Source of the DNA: VAZQ01 sp046733355
Lineage (GTDB): Bacteria; Pseudomonadota; Alphaproteobacteria; Rhizobiales; Xanthobacteraceae
DNA: 10,340 bases
Assembly: GCA_046733355.1 (NCBI GenBank)
Contig: JBKPOZ010000097.1
Location: 1-10,340, forward strand
Direction of reading: 5' to 3'
In this document: positions 1-6,110 of the stretch, one piece after another
Position numbering within the stretch: position 1 is the stretch's first letter
Layout: every line of letters begins with the position of its first letter
Program-made: the position numbers and the translations under genes
The notes under the pieces: model-generated
Database searches by the model: none
The model's input: only the letters and a program-made list of their open reading frames with translations
What the model was told of the DNA's origin: nothing

Positions 1-161
1 AGCGAGGGCGACGCTGCAAGCCTTACGAGGCGGTCGTTTGGGCCAAGACAACCGACGTGCGTCGGCCGATGCTGTGTCCGGTCCTCGCCAGCCTGCCTCC
101 CGGACTGGCACTTGTTATGCCTCGGGCGCGGCCCTGAGTGAGGCAGAGAAGGATCACCTGA
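1..161. other. unassigned left edge
   Basis: No gene is assigned here. All three forward frames are partly open, but none gives a recognisable protein. One forward frame runs from the edge to about 226 without a stop; its composition (Arg, Ala, Ser and Gly rich) is what a GC-rich shadow frame would give. A purine-rich GAGAAGGA stretch at about 145-152 could be a ribosome binding site for the next frame, but no usable ATG, GTG or TTG lies at the right distance. The stretch may be the tail of a gene cut by the window edge, or intergenic. Confidence 0.3.
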
Positions 162-305
162 TTAATATTTGGCTTTCCTCTTTGGGATTACGTTCCGCCG
201 GACCACGCATCGCCATTCGAGTATAAGGCATCTGATTGGGGGTGGATCGGGGAGCGGCTGGTCGCGGCTTTACTACTCTGCGCGGGCTCTCTAAGTACGT
301 GCTAA
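162..305 (+). pseudogene. startless short reading frame, PLWDYVPPDH protein
   Basis: This frame opens after a TGA at 159-161 and reads 47 codons to a TAA at 303-305. The peptide looks like real protein: it contains PLWDYVPPDH, then SPFEYKASDWGWIGERL, then a hydrophobic tail of about 12 residues. That is unlike a random GC-rich shadow frame. There is no ATG, GTG or TTG at its head. The neighbouring frame (reading ...EKDHLINI up to base 169) would join it if one T of the ATTT at 167-170 were dropped, so a single-base insertion or a lost start codon is likely. Its TAA overlaps tail to tail with the TAG of the gene on the other strand. I do not recognise the family; function is unknown. Confidence 0.35.
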
Positions 306-1266
306 GCGGCGCGCCGGGAATGTCGCCTCAGAAAAGCGGGATCACTCATCAGCTTTGAGGCTTTGCGAGGTACGTCATCAGCCCTCAACTGATATTTGAA
401 GTTGCCGTCCCGCGCGTACACTTGCCGCTCCGCAAAGGCAATGATTATCCCGTTGATTGCCGCCACGGTATCATCTGGAACATCTAGCTCCGCGTCCTCT
501 AACTCGAACGGGCCAATCACGGTCAGGTTAAGGGAAAGAGGAAATATTACTTCGGTCTTCTTGAGCCCAAATCCTATGGGGCCGCGCAGTCCCGGTTGCG
601 ACCAGATAAGACATACCTGATGGTCGGATGTCACGAACCCTCCCGAAGTCTTTGAGGCACTCAGCAGCAACCATTTTCTTCCGAACATGAGCGGGAGTAG
701 CTTATCAAAAGTAGAAAATTCAAGCTTGATATCTCGTTCCGTCGCGACTTCAATCGTGTACTCTCCCCTCTCGAAGAAGTCCTTCATCCTGTCGTAGCTC
801 GCATCAATCCCCTGGGTGATGTAGCCTGCCGCTCGTGCTTGGCGTATCTGTGCCTCCCAACGCTCTCGTGTGGATAAACCGAGAGACATAATCGTCTTTG
901 CCACTCTCTCCTGAAACTCACGAAACATCTCTCGTTGTCGCGGGTTCGGAGAGCAAACAATGCAATAAGGTTGAGCAACTTTGCTCGGTCGTCCACATTG
1001 CTCAGCGATCTTGCAGCAATTATCCGTTGAATCGCCGGGGCAGCCTCGCTTTCAAAGCTGGCGAGTGCCGTCTCAAATGCATCTGCTTGGACCCCCTCAA
1101 TATCAATCAGATTGAAACCACGCTGTAGCGCCACATTGTGTGTACCAGAGGGAAAAGTTTTTCGCTCAACAGCGTCATAAACCGTAAGCTGCCAGCTCCG
1201 ATGCTTCTTCACGGAGAAACTCCTCAGGTGGCATTGCGAAATCCAGTGGTTTCGCACAACAGCCAT
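302..1266 (-). pseudogene. DUF4238 protein, frameshifted
   Basis: Two overlapping minus-strand frames (1266 down to about 947, and about 947 down to 302) together spell one DUF4238 protein of about 321 residues, near the usual family size. The N-terminus has RNHWISQCHLRSF, matching the family's N-H-[YW]-[VI]-[PS]-Q-x-x-L-R-x-F opening. The hallmark R-N-P-R-x-R-E is split: the first frame reads ALRTRD, the second reads NPRQREMFREF. Restoring one base after CTCCG at about 946-948 gives ALRNPRQREMFREF, so a single-base deletion is the simplest explanation. The second frame has an ATG at 928, but that is internal to the family domain. The start at 1266 is preceded by AAGGA about eight bases upstream. 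DUF4238 proteins have no established activity and often sit in accessory DNA. As read, the gene gives only a truncated product; a sequencing error cannot be excluded. Confidence 0.8.
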
Positions 1267-1473
1267 CTTAGGACTTCCTTGCCGCTTGGACGCTCCTCCC
1301 CCCAGACTGGAACGCTACGGCTTGCCTCCCTTCACCACGCGAAACCGCATCATCGCATTCGGCAGGTCTGGTGCCCGGCTCGGCGGCAAGTCCGTGTAGC
1401 GAGCTCCGCAGGTCCCCGCGCGCTTCATCGCGCCACGGGCAATCCGCCGACAGCCGCACCAGTAAGTCGTCCA

Positions 1474-1645
1474 GGAGGATCGATTATCTTCCAGCACGCC
1501 TGCAAAGTAAAATTTGAGGGCATGGTCTCGAAACGCCGCGCCCTGCCGTACCGCAGCGGTCGCTGAGAAGCTGGATCAAGGTGAAGAACCCGGCGAGCGC
1601 CGCAGCACTTCGTATAATCGAGGAAGGGACTTGGCAGCTGGCGCA
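1474..1645 (+). pseudogene. ATP-dependent DNA ligase fragment (LigD-like)
   Basis: This is a remnant of about 57 codons from the end of a ligase adenylation domain. The first frame reads IIFQHACKVKFEGMVSKRR, then PYRSGR, and hits TGA at 1564-1566. The next frame continues SWIKVKNPASAAALRIIEEGTW. Together these match the nucleotidyltransferase motif IV (EG-[ILM]-V-[SA]-K-R) and motif V (W-[IL]-K-x-K) of ATP-dependent ligases, in the YRSGRS-x-x-WLKxKNP form usual for rhizobial LigD/LigC proteins. One extra base near 1564 (CGCTGA to CGCTCGA) would restore the frame. The catalytic lysine motif I, the rest of the adenylation domain and the OB fold are all missing. No in-frame upstream ligase sequence is seen. 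It cannot be functional. It lies just before another broken repair gene (SRAP). Confidence 0.7.
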
Positions 1646-1682
1646 CTGGCGCATCGCGCTCTCAGCCCTACATAAGCGTCCC

Positions 1683-2325
1683 ATGTGCGGCAGAGTTATC
1701 CAGAGTAGCGGCCCACTGCGCTACGCCATCGTTGATGGCCTGAAAAGAGCTACTGGTCATCCGGCGTAATCACAAGACCGGGGAAGTCTCCCTTGATCCG
1801 CTCCGGTGGGGGCTCATTCCCTACTGGTGCAAGGACCCGGCAGGTGGGCGCAAGCCGATCAACGCCAAGTGCGAGACCGTGAGCACTCTGCCGACGTTCC
1901 GGGATGCGTACCGCTTGCGCCGGTGCATTCTGCCGGTGGACGGCTTCTACGAATGGAAGGCAATCAACGGGCAACGGGCAAAGCAGCCCTATGCCATAGC
2001 CATGAAGGACGGCTCGCCTTTCGGCATCGCGGGCCTTTGGGAAAACTGGAAGGACCCTGCGTCAGGTGAGTGGATCAGGACCTTCGCCGTTATCACAACG
2101 GACGCGAACGAGTTAGTGGCCCAAATCCACGAGCGGATGCCAGCAATACTGGCTCCTGAGGACTATTCGCGGTGGTTGAGCGATGAACCTGATCCGCGCG
2201 ACCTGATGCGACCATTCCCGGCTGATCTGATGCGGATGTGGCCTATCTCGACGCGGGTCAACAAGCCGGAGAATGATGATCCCTCAATCACCGAGCCCAT
2301 CGACTTGCCGAGTGATGCCGCGTAG
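1683..2325 (+). pseudogene. SRAP-family DNA-crosslinking protein, internal deletion
   Basis: SRAP proteins (YedK, HMCES) bind abasic sites in single-stranded DNA through Cys2, forming a protective thiazolidine crosslink. The start here is MCGRVIQSS, with Cys2 exposed once Met is removed. The first frame reads to DGL and then runs out of family sequence, ending at TAA 1767-1769. From 1744 another frame gives ELLVIRRNHKTGEVSLDPLRWG and continues to the stop at 2323-2325. The joined product keeps Asn in INAK, Glu in DGFYEW and His in IHERMP, equivalent to YedK N75, E105 and H160. The segment between DGL and ELLV, which should carry the R-[YW]-N-x-A-P motif, is absent. I estimate roughly 20 residues lost, with the junction at about 1741-1747 and the frame broken. 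A downstream GTG at 1879 could start a fragment, but that fragment lacks Cys2. Confidence 0.85.
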
Positions 2326-2376
2326 GTCTGCAGGGGTGTGCTGCTGCAGGCGCTGGCGGCGCTGACCAAAGCTGTG

Positions 2377-2598
2377 TCAGTGCAACGTATGCCGTGCGGC
2401 TATCATATGGCTGTGTAGACGCCTGAGAGCCGAAGCGGCCTCCTGCATCTCCGGGTCTCCGGCAAATTGCTGGTCGTGCGCCAACGTGAGCCACGCTCTG
2501 CGCAGGCGCTCAAGCCCGCTGCGGTGGTCTGCATCACTAGCAATGTGTATTGCGCGCTCGCACTCTGCGGCGTGCGCCAAGAAATCTGATTGTCCCAT
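2377..2598 (-). CDS. small helical hypothetical protein (DFLAHAAEC type)
   Basis: This is a 73-residue, predicted all-helical soluble protein. The start ATG at 2598 is chosen over an ATG 45 bases upstream because the sequence GCAGGGGGCTAC lies directly before it, a good Shine-Dalgarno at normal spacing, and because the protein-like region begins there (MGQSDFLAHAAECERA). The body (HRSGLERLRRAWLTLAHD) has the pattern of a small alphaproteobacterial family of two or three amphipathic helices: D-[FY]-L-x-H-A-x-x-C, then a central helix ending W-x-x-L-A. The gene at 3414-3608 has the same layout. It converges on the broken SRAP gene with a gap of about 50 bases and no clear terminator hairpin. 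The molecular role is unknown. Confidence 0.7.
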   Translation of the reverse strand: MGQSDFLAHAAECERAIHIASDADHRSGLERLRRAWLTLAHDQQFAGDPEMQEAASALRRLHSHMIAARHTLH

Positions 2599-2726
2599 GT
2601 AGCCCCCTGCGCTGGTACGCAGCCCAACGCGGCCCCGAGACAAAGTTCCACTGAGAAGGGGGCGACAGAATGGCGTTCCGCAGGCGCTACCGGGACTGCC
2701 GTCTTCGTCCGAGCAGAACCAGCCGC

Positions 2727-3029
2727 TTACCGCGCGCGGGGTGCGGTGACTGGTCTCACCCGAGCGATCTCATCGCCTGGGGCGAGTGCAAGCGACCAGA
2801 TGCCGGCCGCCATTCCGCAGTCACCACAGAAGAAAGCCATGAGGCCGGGTTGAGCGCCCATACGTGCAATGGTTGGCACCTGCTGTGCCGTCGAGCCGCT
2901 GCATGGCTCGCCGTGTGCGACAATCACACCTAAAATCAGAGCGAACGTCGCTACTGTCACTATCCAGCTGAACATCCGTGCCTGCATTCTGCCGGTGAGA
3001 CCACGCACGCTTGGAGCCCCTGCGCTCAT
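2727..3029 (-). CDS. hypothetical membrane-anchored protein with CxxC
   Basis: This is a 100-residue frame. Its ATG overlaps the TGA of the upstream zinc-ribbon gene as ATGA (3026-3029), suggesting translational coupling. Residues about 20-39 (SWIVTVATFALILGVIVAHG) form a hydrophobic segment, either a membrane anchor or a signal peptide. It is followed by a Cys and later by FFCGDCGMAAG, half of a possible zinc-binding knuckle. Internal ATGs at 2987 and 2975 are alternative starts just before the hydrophobic stretch; none has a strong ribosome binding site. I do not recognise the family. A competing plus-strand frame at 2670-2933 has a better ribosome binding site (GAAGGGGG) but an Arg and Cys rich product without a visible domain, so this strand is preferred with reservation. 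Confidence 0.45.
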   Translation of the reverse strand: MSAGAPSVRGLTGRMQARMFSWIVTVATFALILGVIVAHGEPCSGSTAQQVPTIARMGAQPGLMAFFCGDCGMAAGIWSLALAPGDEIARVRPVTAPRAR

Positions 3030-3206
3030 GCCGGACGATCACTAGCTCGTCGGCCCTGCTTCGTCTCAGCGTGGCGGCAAGACGAGCAGTAGTAGGCCAG
3101 GAGCGGCGGCCATTCTGGAGCGAGGGGCGGGATTGTGTGGACGAGCTTCATGGGCTCTTCGCAGCGCGGGCAGTCGAATATAGGGAATGCCCCAAGTGGG
3201 TGTCAC
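3026..3206 (-). pseudogene. small zinc-ribbon protein, start lost or frameshifted
   Basis: The frame encodes FDCPRCEEPMKLVHTIPPL, then LLAYYCSSCRHAETKQ, ending at TGA 3026-3028. Two CxxC knuckles about 28 residues apart define a small zinc-ribbon-like protein of a kind common in rhizobial genomes. The in-frame part runs back only to a TGA at 3203-3205, with no ATG, GTG or TTG between. A GTG at 3204-3206 begins VTPTWGIPYI in the adjacent frame, and one added base near 3179 would join it to FDCPRC. So either one base has been lost or the start codon has mutated. The zinc-binding part is otherwise intact, about 50 residues. The role is unknown; such proteins may bind nucleic acid or partner proteins. 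Its stop overlaps the next start (ATGA). Confidence 0.6.
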
Positions 3207-3301
3207 TACGGCGGCACAGATTTCCGCAATTATCCAACCGCGCCCTGGAGCTCACGGGCTCGCCGAAGCAGCATGATCTTTGATCCGGCAGCTGGCGGCC
3301 A

Positions 3302-3424
3302 ATGAAACCGTCTTGGCGACGCTCGAAGTTCCGCAAGCAGGAACTGTTTGACCGTAAATGGACTTCTGAGTATCGACCCGATGGGGCACCCGAGGAGAAC
3401 GGCGAGGCGTGGCGTGACAAGTAA
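3302..3424 (+). CDS. 40-residue hypothetical protein
   Basis: This short frame starts with ATG at 3302 and stops with TAA at 3422-3424. The product is highly charged: it opens MKPSWRRSKFRKQELFDRKW and continues TSEYRPDGAPEENGEAWRDK. The aromatic and charged spacing and the EYRPDG turn look like real protein rather than a shadow frame. The ribosome binding site is weak (CTGGCGG region). Its 3' end overlaps the likely GTG start of the next gene by 11 bases, in a different frame, so the two could be translated together. It is too short for most gene finders. I do not recognise the family; no domain can be named. Confidence 0.5.
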   Translation: MKPSWRRSKFRKQELFDRKWTSEYRPDGAPEENGEAWRDK

Positions 3425-3608
3425 AACCTCCGACTACCTCAAGCATGCAAAAGACTGCCGTACGCTGGCGAAGCAAGCCAAGGTTGAAGAGCACAGAGAA
3501 ATGCTGGTCAACATGGCCGCATCGTGGGAGATGCTGGCGCAGACCCACTCGCGCCGCTCGGAAGCTACGAAGGGCGCACGCGGCGAGAATGACGCCAACG
3601 CCTCCTGA
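3414..3608 (+). CDS. small helical hypothetical protein (DYLKHAKDC type)
   Basis: This product of about 64 residues reads KTSDYLKHAKDCRTLAKQAK, then EEHREMLVNMAASWEMLAQ, and ends in a charged tail. It belongs to the common alphaproteobacterial class of short two-helix proteins with a D-Y-x-x-H-A-x-x-C first helix and an E-H-R-x-M-L...W-x-x-L-A second helix. The GTG at 3414 is favoured because GAGG lies six bases before it and the conserved region begins four codons later. Upstream ATGs at 3381 and 3348 in the same frame would add residues that instead overlap the 40-residue gene. The layout resembles the protein at 2377-2598 on the other strand. Cytosolic; function unknown. Confidence 0.7.
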   Translation: MTSKTSDYLKHAKDCRTLAKQAKVEEHREMLVNMAASWEMLAQTHSRRSEATKGARGENDANAS

Positions 3609-3631
3609 TCAGTGTAGCTCGAACGCGTTGA

Positions 3632-3811
3632 TCAGCGCGTGAGTTTCAGCTCTGCCGGTGCCTTGATAGTCCGCTTCGAGGTCATTCCGCAGCTCTCGCA
3701 CACGTAAGTGATGTCAACTAGCCCAGGCGCTGAGGGGATCAGTTTGGGCTCCCCTGGTTTCATGGGCTGCTGACAGCCCGGACAAAGGACGATGGGCAGT
3801 TGAGGCGACAC
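3632..3811 (-). CDS. small zinc-ribbon protein
   Basis: This 59-residue protein starts with GTG at 3811 and stops with TGA at 3632-3634. It reads SPQLPIVLCPGCQQPMKPGE, then DITYVCESCGMTSKRTIKAP. Two CxxC pairs separated by about 28 residues form a likely zinc ribbon, with Pro-Met-Lys after the first knuckle as in the broken protein at 3026-3206 (CPRCEEPMK). The start is supported by AAGG six bases upstream. It was found by translating the minus strand directly, since it is just under 60 residues. The cytosolic role is unknown; the family has no characterised member that I can name. Confidence 0.7.
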   Translation of the reverse strand: MSPQLPIVLCPGCQQPMKPGEPKLIPSAPGLVDITYVCESCGMTSKRTIKAPAELKLTR

Positions 3812-3913
3812 GGCGTACCTTAATCCCTAACGCAGGCCTACGTAGGACTGGCCGGGGCAAATGCAATGACGTGTGGCAGCAAAACGGGCCAGCTGCACAG
3901 GAACAGAATAATC

Positions 3914-4012
3914 TCACGACGCGCTCGGCTTCTCCGGCGCGATGCCGTATTTCTCTCGCAGCGCTGAGGCCTCCTCGGTGCCGCCAAGGCTCGGTGGCTA
4001 AGGCTGACACAT
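3914..4012 (-). pseudogene. tiny reading frame with in-frame TAG at codon 5
   Basis: A frame from ATG at 4012 to TGA at 3914 would encode 32 residues (MCQP, stop, then PPSLGGTEEASALREKYGIA and PEKPSAS), but codon 5 is TAG at 3998-4000. The part after the stop looks like conserved protein, with a clear charged helix ASALREKYGI. A CAG to TAG transition would explain the stop. It lies directly downstream of the DUF1232 gene on the same strand. There is no good ribosome binding site. It could instead be a fragment of a longer lost gene, or chance. Function unknown. Confidence 0.35.
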
Positions 4013-4019
4013 TCGCACG

Positions 4020-4403
4020 TTAGCGTAGCTGCTTCCCCACGAAATACGCACAGAGGGCTATCGCAATCAGCCAAAGAATAACCATGGCGAGCGTGCCAGA
4101 TGCACTGACGGGCTGATTGCGTGCAGCTTCTGCTGCGGCTCGATGTTCTTCGAGGACGGCAGGCGGAATAACTGTGATCACTAGCCAAATTCCAGCGGGC
4201 ACCATGATGAGATCGTCCAGGTAGCCGAGAATGGGAATAAAATCGGGAATGAGATCAAGTGGGGATAGCGCGTAGGCCGTCACCGCCAACGCCAGCGCCT
4301 TGGCGTACCAAGGCACGCGATGGTCGTGGCTCGCCAAGTATACAGCATGAGCATCCCGCTTGATTGTTCGCGCCCACTGCTTCCAGCCGTGAAGCAAAAT
4401 CAC
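4020..4403 (-). CDS. DUF1232 (YkvA-like) membrane protein
   Basis: This 127-residue protein starts with GTG at 4403. Residues about 33-66 carry the DUF1232 signature YALSPLDLIPDFIPILGYLD, with the S-P-x-D-L-I-P-D core and a following D-D. The family is membrane associated and of unknown function. The C-terminus (about 104-124) is one clear membrane helix (LAMVILWLIAIALCAYFVG), and a second hydrophobic stretch overlaps the motif and the LIMVPAGIWLVITVIPP segment. The GTG overlaps the TGA stop of the upstream cation transporter as GTGA (4400-4403), so the two genes are very likely translationally coupled and share a message. The length is normal for the family and the frame is intact. Confidence 0.85.
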   Translation of the reverse strand: MILLHGWKQWARTIKRDAHAVYLASHDHRVPWYAKALALAVTAYALSPLDLIPDFIPILGYLDDLIMVPAGIWLVITVIPPAVLEEHRAAAEAARNQPVSASGTLAMVILWLIAIALCAYFVGKQLR

Positions 4404-5059
4404 TGGGCAATGGTCCCTTGCCCCTGTGTCGAGAGAGGAACAGGTTGCCGCAGCTCGGCAAGAGAGCGATTGATCACTAGCGCTGCACCTTGGAGCGCCA
4501 GCCCAGCCATGATCCCCGCGACGATGATGTCAGGCCATCCAGTACCGGTGCCGAACACGCCAGCCGCCGCTAACAGTACGGCCAAGTTGCCGAGCACATC
4601 GTTGCGCGTGCAAATCCACGCGGAGTGCATATTCGCATCGCCACGGCGATAGGCCCACAGCAGCCCAAAGGAGGCTGCATTCGCGATCAGCGCCGCTATG
4701 CCTACTGCGCCCATCGTGAGGGCATTCGGTAGTGTTCCATGCAGTGCATGCCACACCGACGTGCCAATCACCCAAAGCCCGAACAGGCCCATGCTTGCGC
4801 CCTTCGCGAATGCGGCTGTAGCGCGATAGCGCAGCGGCAGGCCAACCACGAACAAGCTGATCCCGTAGTTCGCCGCGTCACCAAGAAAATCGAGCGCATC
4901 GGCTTGCAGCGACGCCGACCCCGCTGCCAGTCCCGCACCGATCTCAACGAGGAACATCGCCGCATTAATCGCGAGCACGACCCAAAGGATGCGGCGATAG
5001 GCAGGATGGCCTTGATGAGGGTCAGCTGCGTGAGCGCTGTGGCAGCAATCGGAGGACAT
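4400..5059 (-). CDS. cation diffusion facilitator family transporter
   Basis: This 219-residue inner-membrane protein of the CDF superfamily is predicted to export divalent metal ions by proton exchange. About six membrane helices are seen (near residues 24-44, 48-72, 88-107, 114-135, 146-170, 174-196). The metal site of helix 2 is D57-FLG-D61 in LQADALDFLGDAANY. In helix 5 it is C150-TRN-D154 in SAWICTRNDVLGN, where Cys replaces the usual His; my memory is that a CDF subgroup has this form. The N-terminus is rich in His and Cys (DCCHSAHAADPHQGH), a likely metal-sensing or chaperoning tail. The usual cytoplasmic C-terminal domain of about 80 residues is absent. The start is uncertain: no clear Shine-Dalgarno precedes ATG 5059. 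It is coupled to the DUF1232 gene by overlapping stop and start. The metal cannot be told from sequence. Confidence 0.85.
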   Translation of the reverse strand: MSSDCCHSAHAADPHQGHPAYRRILWVVLAINAAMFLVEIGAGLAAGSASLQADALDFLGDAANYGISLFVVGLPLRYRATAAFAKGASMGLFGLWVIGTSVWHALHGTLPNALTMGAVGIAALIANAASFGLLWAYRRGDANMHSAWICTRNDVLGNLAVLLAAAGVFGTGTGWPDIIVAGIMAGLALQGAALVINRSLAELRQPVPLSTQGQGTIAQ

Positions 5060-5089
5060 TGGAGAAACGTAGTCACGATCCCGCTCACT

Positions 5090-5101
5090 GTCACCTGTGA
5101 C
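5090..5101. promoter_or_regulatory. perfect 5-bp inverted repeat upstream of the CDF gene
   Basis: GTCAC-CT-GTGAC is a perfect palindrome 31 bases upstream of the transporter start. Further half-sites lie at 5072-5076 (GTCAC) and 5110-5114 (GTGAC). The position suits an operator in the CDF promoter or leader, but no regulator gene is nearby and such short repeats occur by chance in GC-rich DNA. Confidence 0.25.
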
Positions 5102-5213
5102 GCCCTGCTGTGACCCATCCGAGACGGCTCAAGAAAAAGTCGTAGCGCTGGTCATAGCAGAGGCATCGCTGGTGCTCGTGCGGGCTCTGATGTCGCTCGT
5201 TAGAGCGCGCCCT

Positions 5214-5486
5214 TCACTCACTTATCTCCTGCAGTTTGGCCCAGGCCAGCCACTTGGCCCAGTTCTCTTTCAGCTCCGCTTGCGCTTCTTCGAACGAGCC
5301 TGTCACCCCTGCTAGGCGCATCACATCAGGCGCCGTCTGCTGCACGCCGTTGATCGCCCAGAGCCATTGCGACGTGCGTGCGAACAGTCGCTTGTAAACT
5401 CGACCGACGCACAAATTGCCACTCATATCCAACTGATCGTTTTCTGGATTTGCGCTGTTAGGATTGGGTTGCAGTTGGAGAGACAT
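5214..5486 (-). CDS. conserved-type hypothetical protein, 90 residues
   Basis: This soluble protein contains CVGRVYKRL, QWLWAINGV and a C-terminal helix FEEAQAELKENWAKWLAWAK. This pattern (a G-R-[IV]-Y strand, an aromatic W-x-[WF]-x-[IL]-N-G strand, then an A-[KQ]-A-x-[FL]-x-x-x-W helix) is one I know from many short rhizobial hypotheticals; no function is established. The first ATG (5486) is taken; an internal ATG at 5426, before SGNLCVGRVY, would give a more typical length, and neither has a clear ribosome binding site. It is separated from the transporter by about 150 bases and is probably transcribed separately or as a leader gene. The frame is intact. Confidence 0.75.
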   Translation of the reverse strand: MSLQLQPNPNSANPENDQLDMSGNLCVGRVYKRLFARTSQWLWAINGVQQTAPDVMRLAGVTGSFEEAQAELKENWAKWLAWAKLQEISE

Positions 5487-5671
5487 CTATGGACCGATGC
5501 CACTGAGGATTGGACGGAACTGCCGACCCTAGCTTTCTCGTGCCTGTCACAGCAACTCTCCTCACGTCCTCAGGGGCGCGCGCCATAATCGCGACCGAGC
5601 CGCGACAGCTCAGGAACAACTCATGTCAGGTCAGGGGCGGAAGATATCGTCACCGGATTTTGTACGGGCCA

Positions 5672-5806
5672 TTAAAAGCAAGATGATACCAACGTCAGGC
5701 ACGCGAAGATGACAGTGGCGAACGTCTCTCCCATCTCCCCGGCGATGCCACAAAGCATTACGGAGAGCACAGCGAGCATCGCAAGCTGCCGTTGCTTCCA
5801 GCTCAC
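5672..5806 (-). CDS. 44-residue membrane peptide
   Basis: This starts with GTG at 5806, overlapping the TGA of the upstream gene as GTGA (5803-5806), and stops with TAA at 5672-5674. The product (MSWKQRQLAMLAVLSVMLCG, then IAGEMGETFATVIFACLTLV) has two hydrophobic helices around a short acidic turn, typical of a small integral membrane protein. It is too short for routine gene finding. The overlap with another small membrane protein of similar design suggests a two-gene cassette. The family is not recognised. Confidence 0.6.
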   Translation of the reverse strand: MSWKQRQLAMLAVLSVMLCGIAGEMGETFATVIFACLTLVSSCF

Positions 5807-5961
5807 TGCGATTTCCTCAGCACTACCGCAAGCACTCCGATAGCACCCGTGAGACCTGCGAACACGCTGGTCGCTACGGCGTGATCGACGGCAATGGCCA
5901 CACCGCAGAGGACAGCGGAGGTCAGACCGAGCACGACAACCTCAAGCATTTTCGTGTCCAT
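5803..5961 (-). CDS. 52-residue membrane peptide
   Basis: The open frame extends back to 6072, but the first 37 codons give a Pro, Arg and His rich stretch that does not look like protein, so the ATG at 5961 is chosen (MDTKMLEVVVLGLTSAVLCG). An ATG four codons later is an alternative. Two membrane helices are predicted, around residues 5-24 and 28-47, ending in the positive tail RKSQ. No strong Shine-Dalgarno is visible. It is the first gene of a coupled pair with the 44-residue peptide and is divergent from the substrate-binding protein genes, about 150 bases away. Function unknown. Confidence 0.55.
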   Translation of the reverse strand: MDTKMLEVVVLGLTSAVLCGVAIAVDHAVATSVFAGLTGAIGVLAVVLRKSQ

Positions 5962-6110
5962 CGACCAGTCTCGAGGGGAGCCGCCGAGACACGGATGGTC
6001 TCGCAACAGCGCGTGGGGCGTCAAGGAGCAGCGAGGTGCGTCAGGGCGCGCCTTGATCGCTGCTGCGCCCATAGTAGCCTCATGCCGTCCTCGAATGCGG
6101 GGGAGTGCTT

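Noticed and set aside
1138..1473. Upstream part of the open plus-strand frame leading into the ligase fragment
   Set aside because: It overlaps the DUF4238 N-terminus on the other strand and shows no ligase motifs before about 1474.
1315..1497. Minus-strand frame from GTG 1497 ending DLPNAMMRFRVVKGGKP
   Set aside because: The end looks protein-like, but the frame overlaps the ligase remnant, has no recognised family and no ribosome binding site; evidence is too thin.
2670..2933. Plus-strand frame with good ribosome binding site GAAGGGGG, MAFRRRYRDC...
   Set aside because: The product is Arg, Cys and His rich without a visible fold and overlaps the minus-strand frame that has a membrane helix and CxxC; kept only as an alternative in that entry.
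3838..3913. Hydrophobic minus-strand stretch ILFLCSWPVLLPHVIAFAPA
   Set aside because: The frame has no proper start near it and the upstream part is a shadow of the DUF1232 gene.
5455..5587. Minus-strand frame of about 40 residues starting MARAPEDVRR, overlapping the start of the 90-residue hypothetical
   Set aside because: Not recognisably conserved, no good ribosome binding site, and overlaps a better gene.
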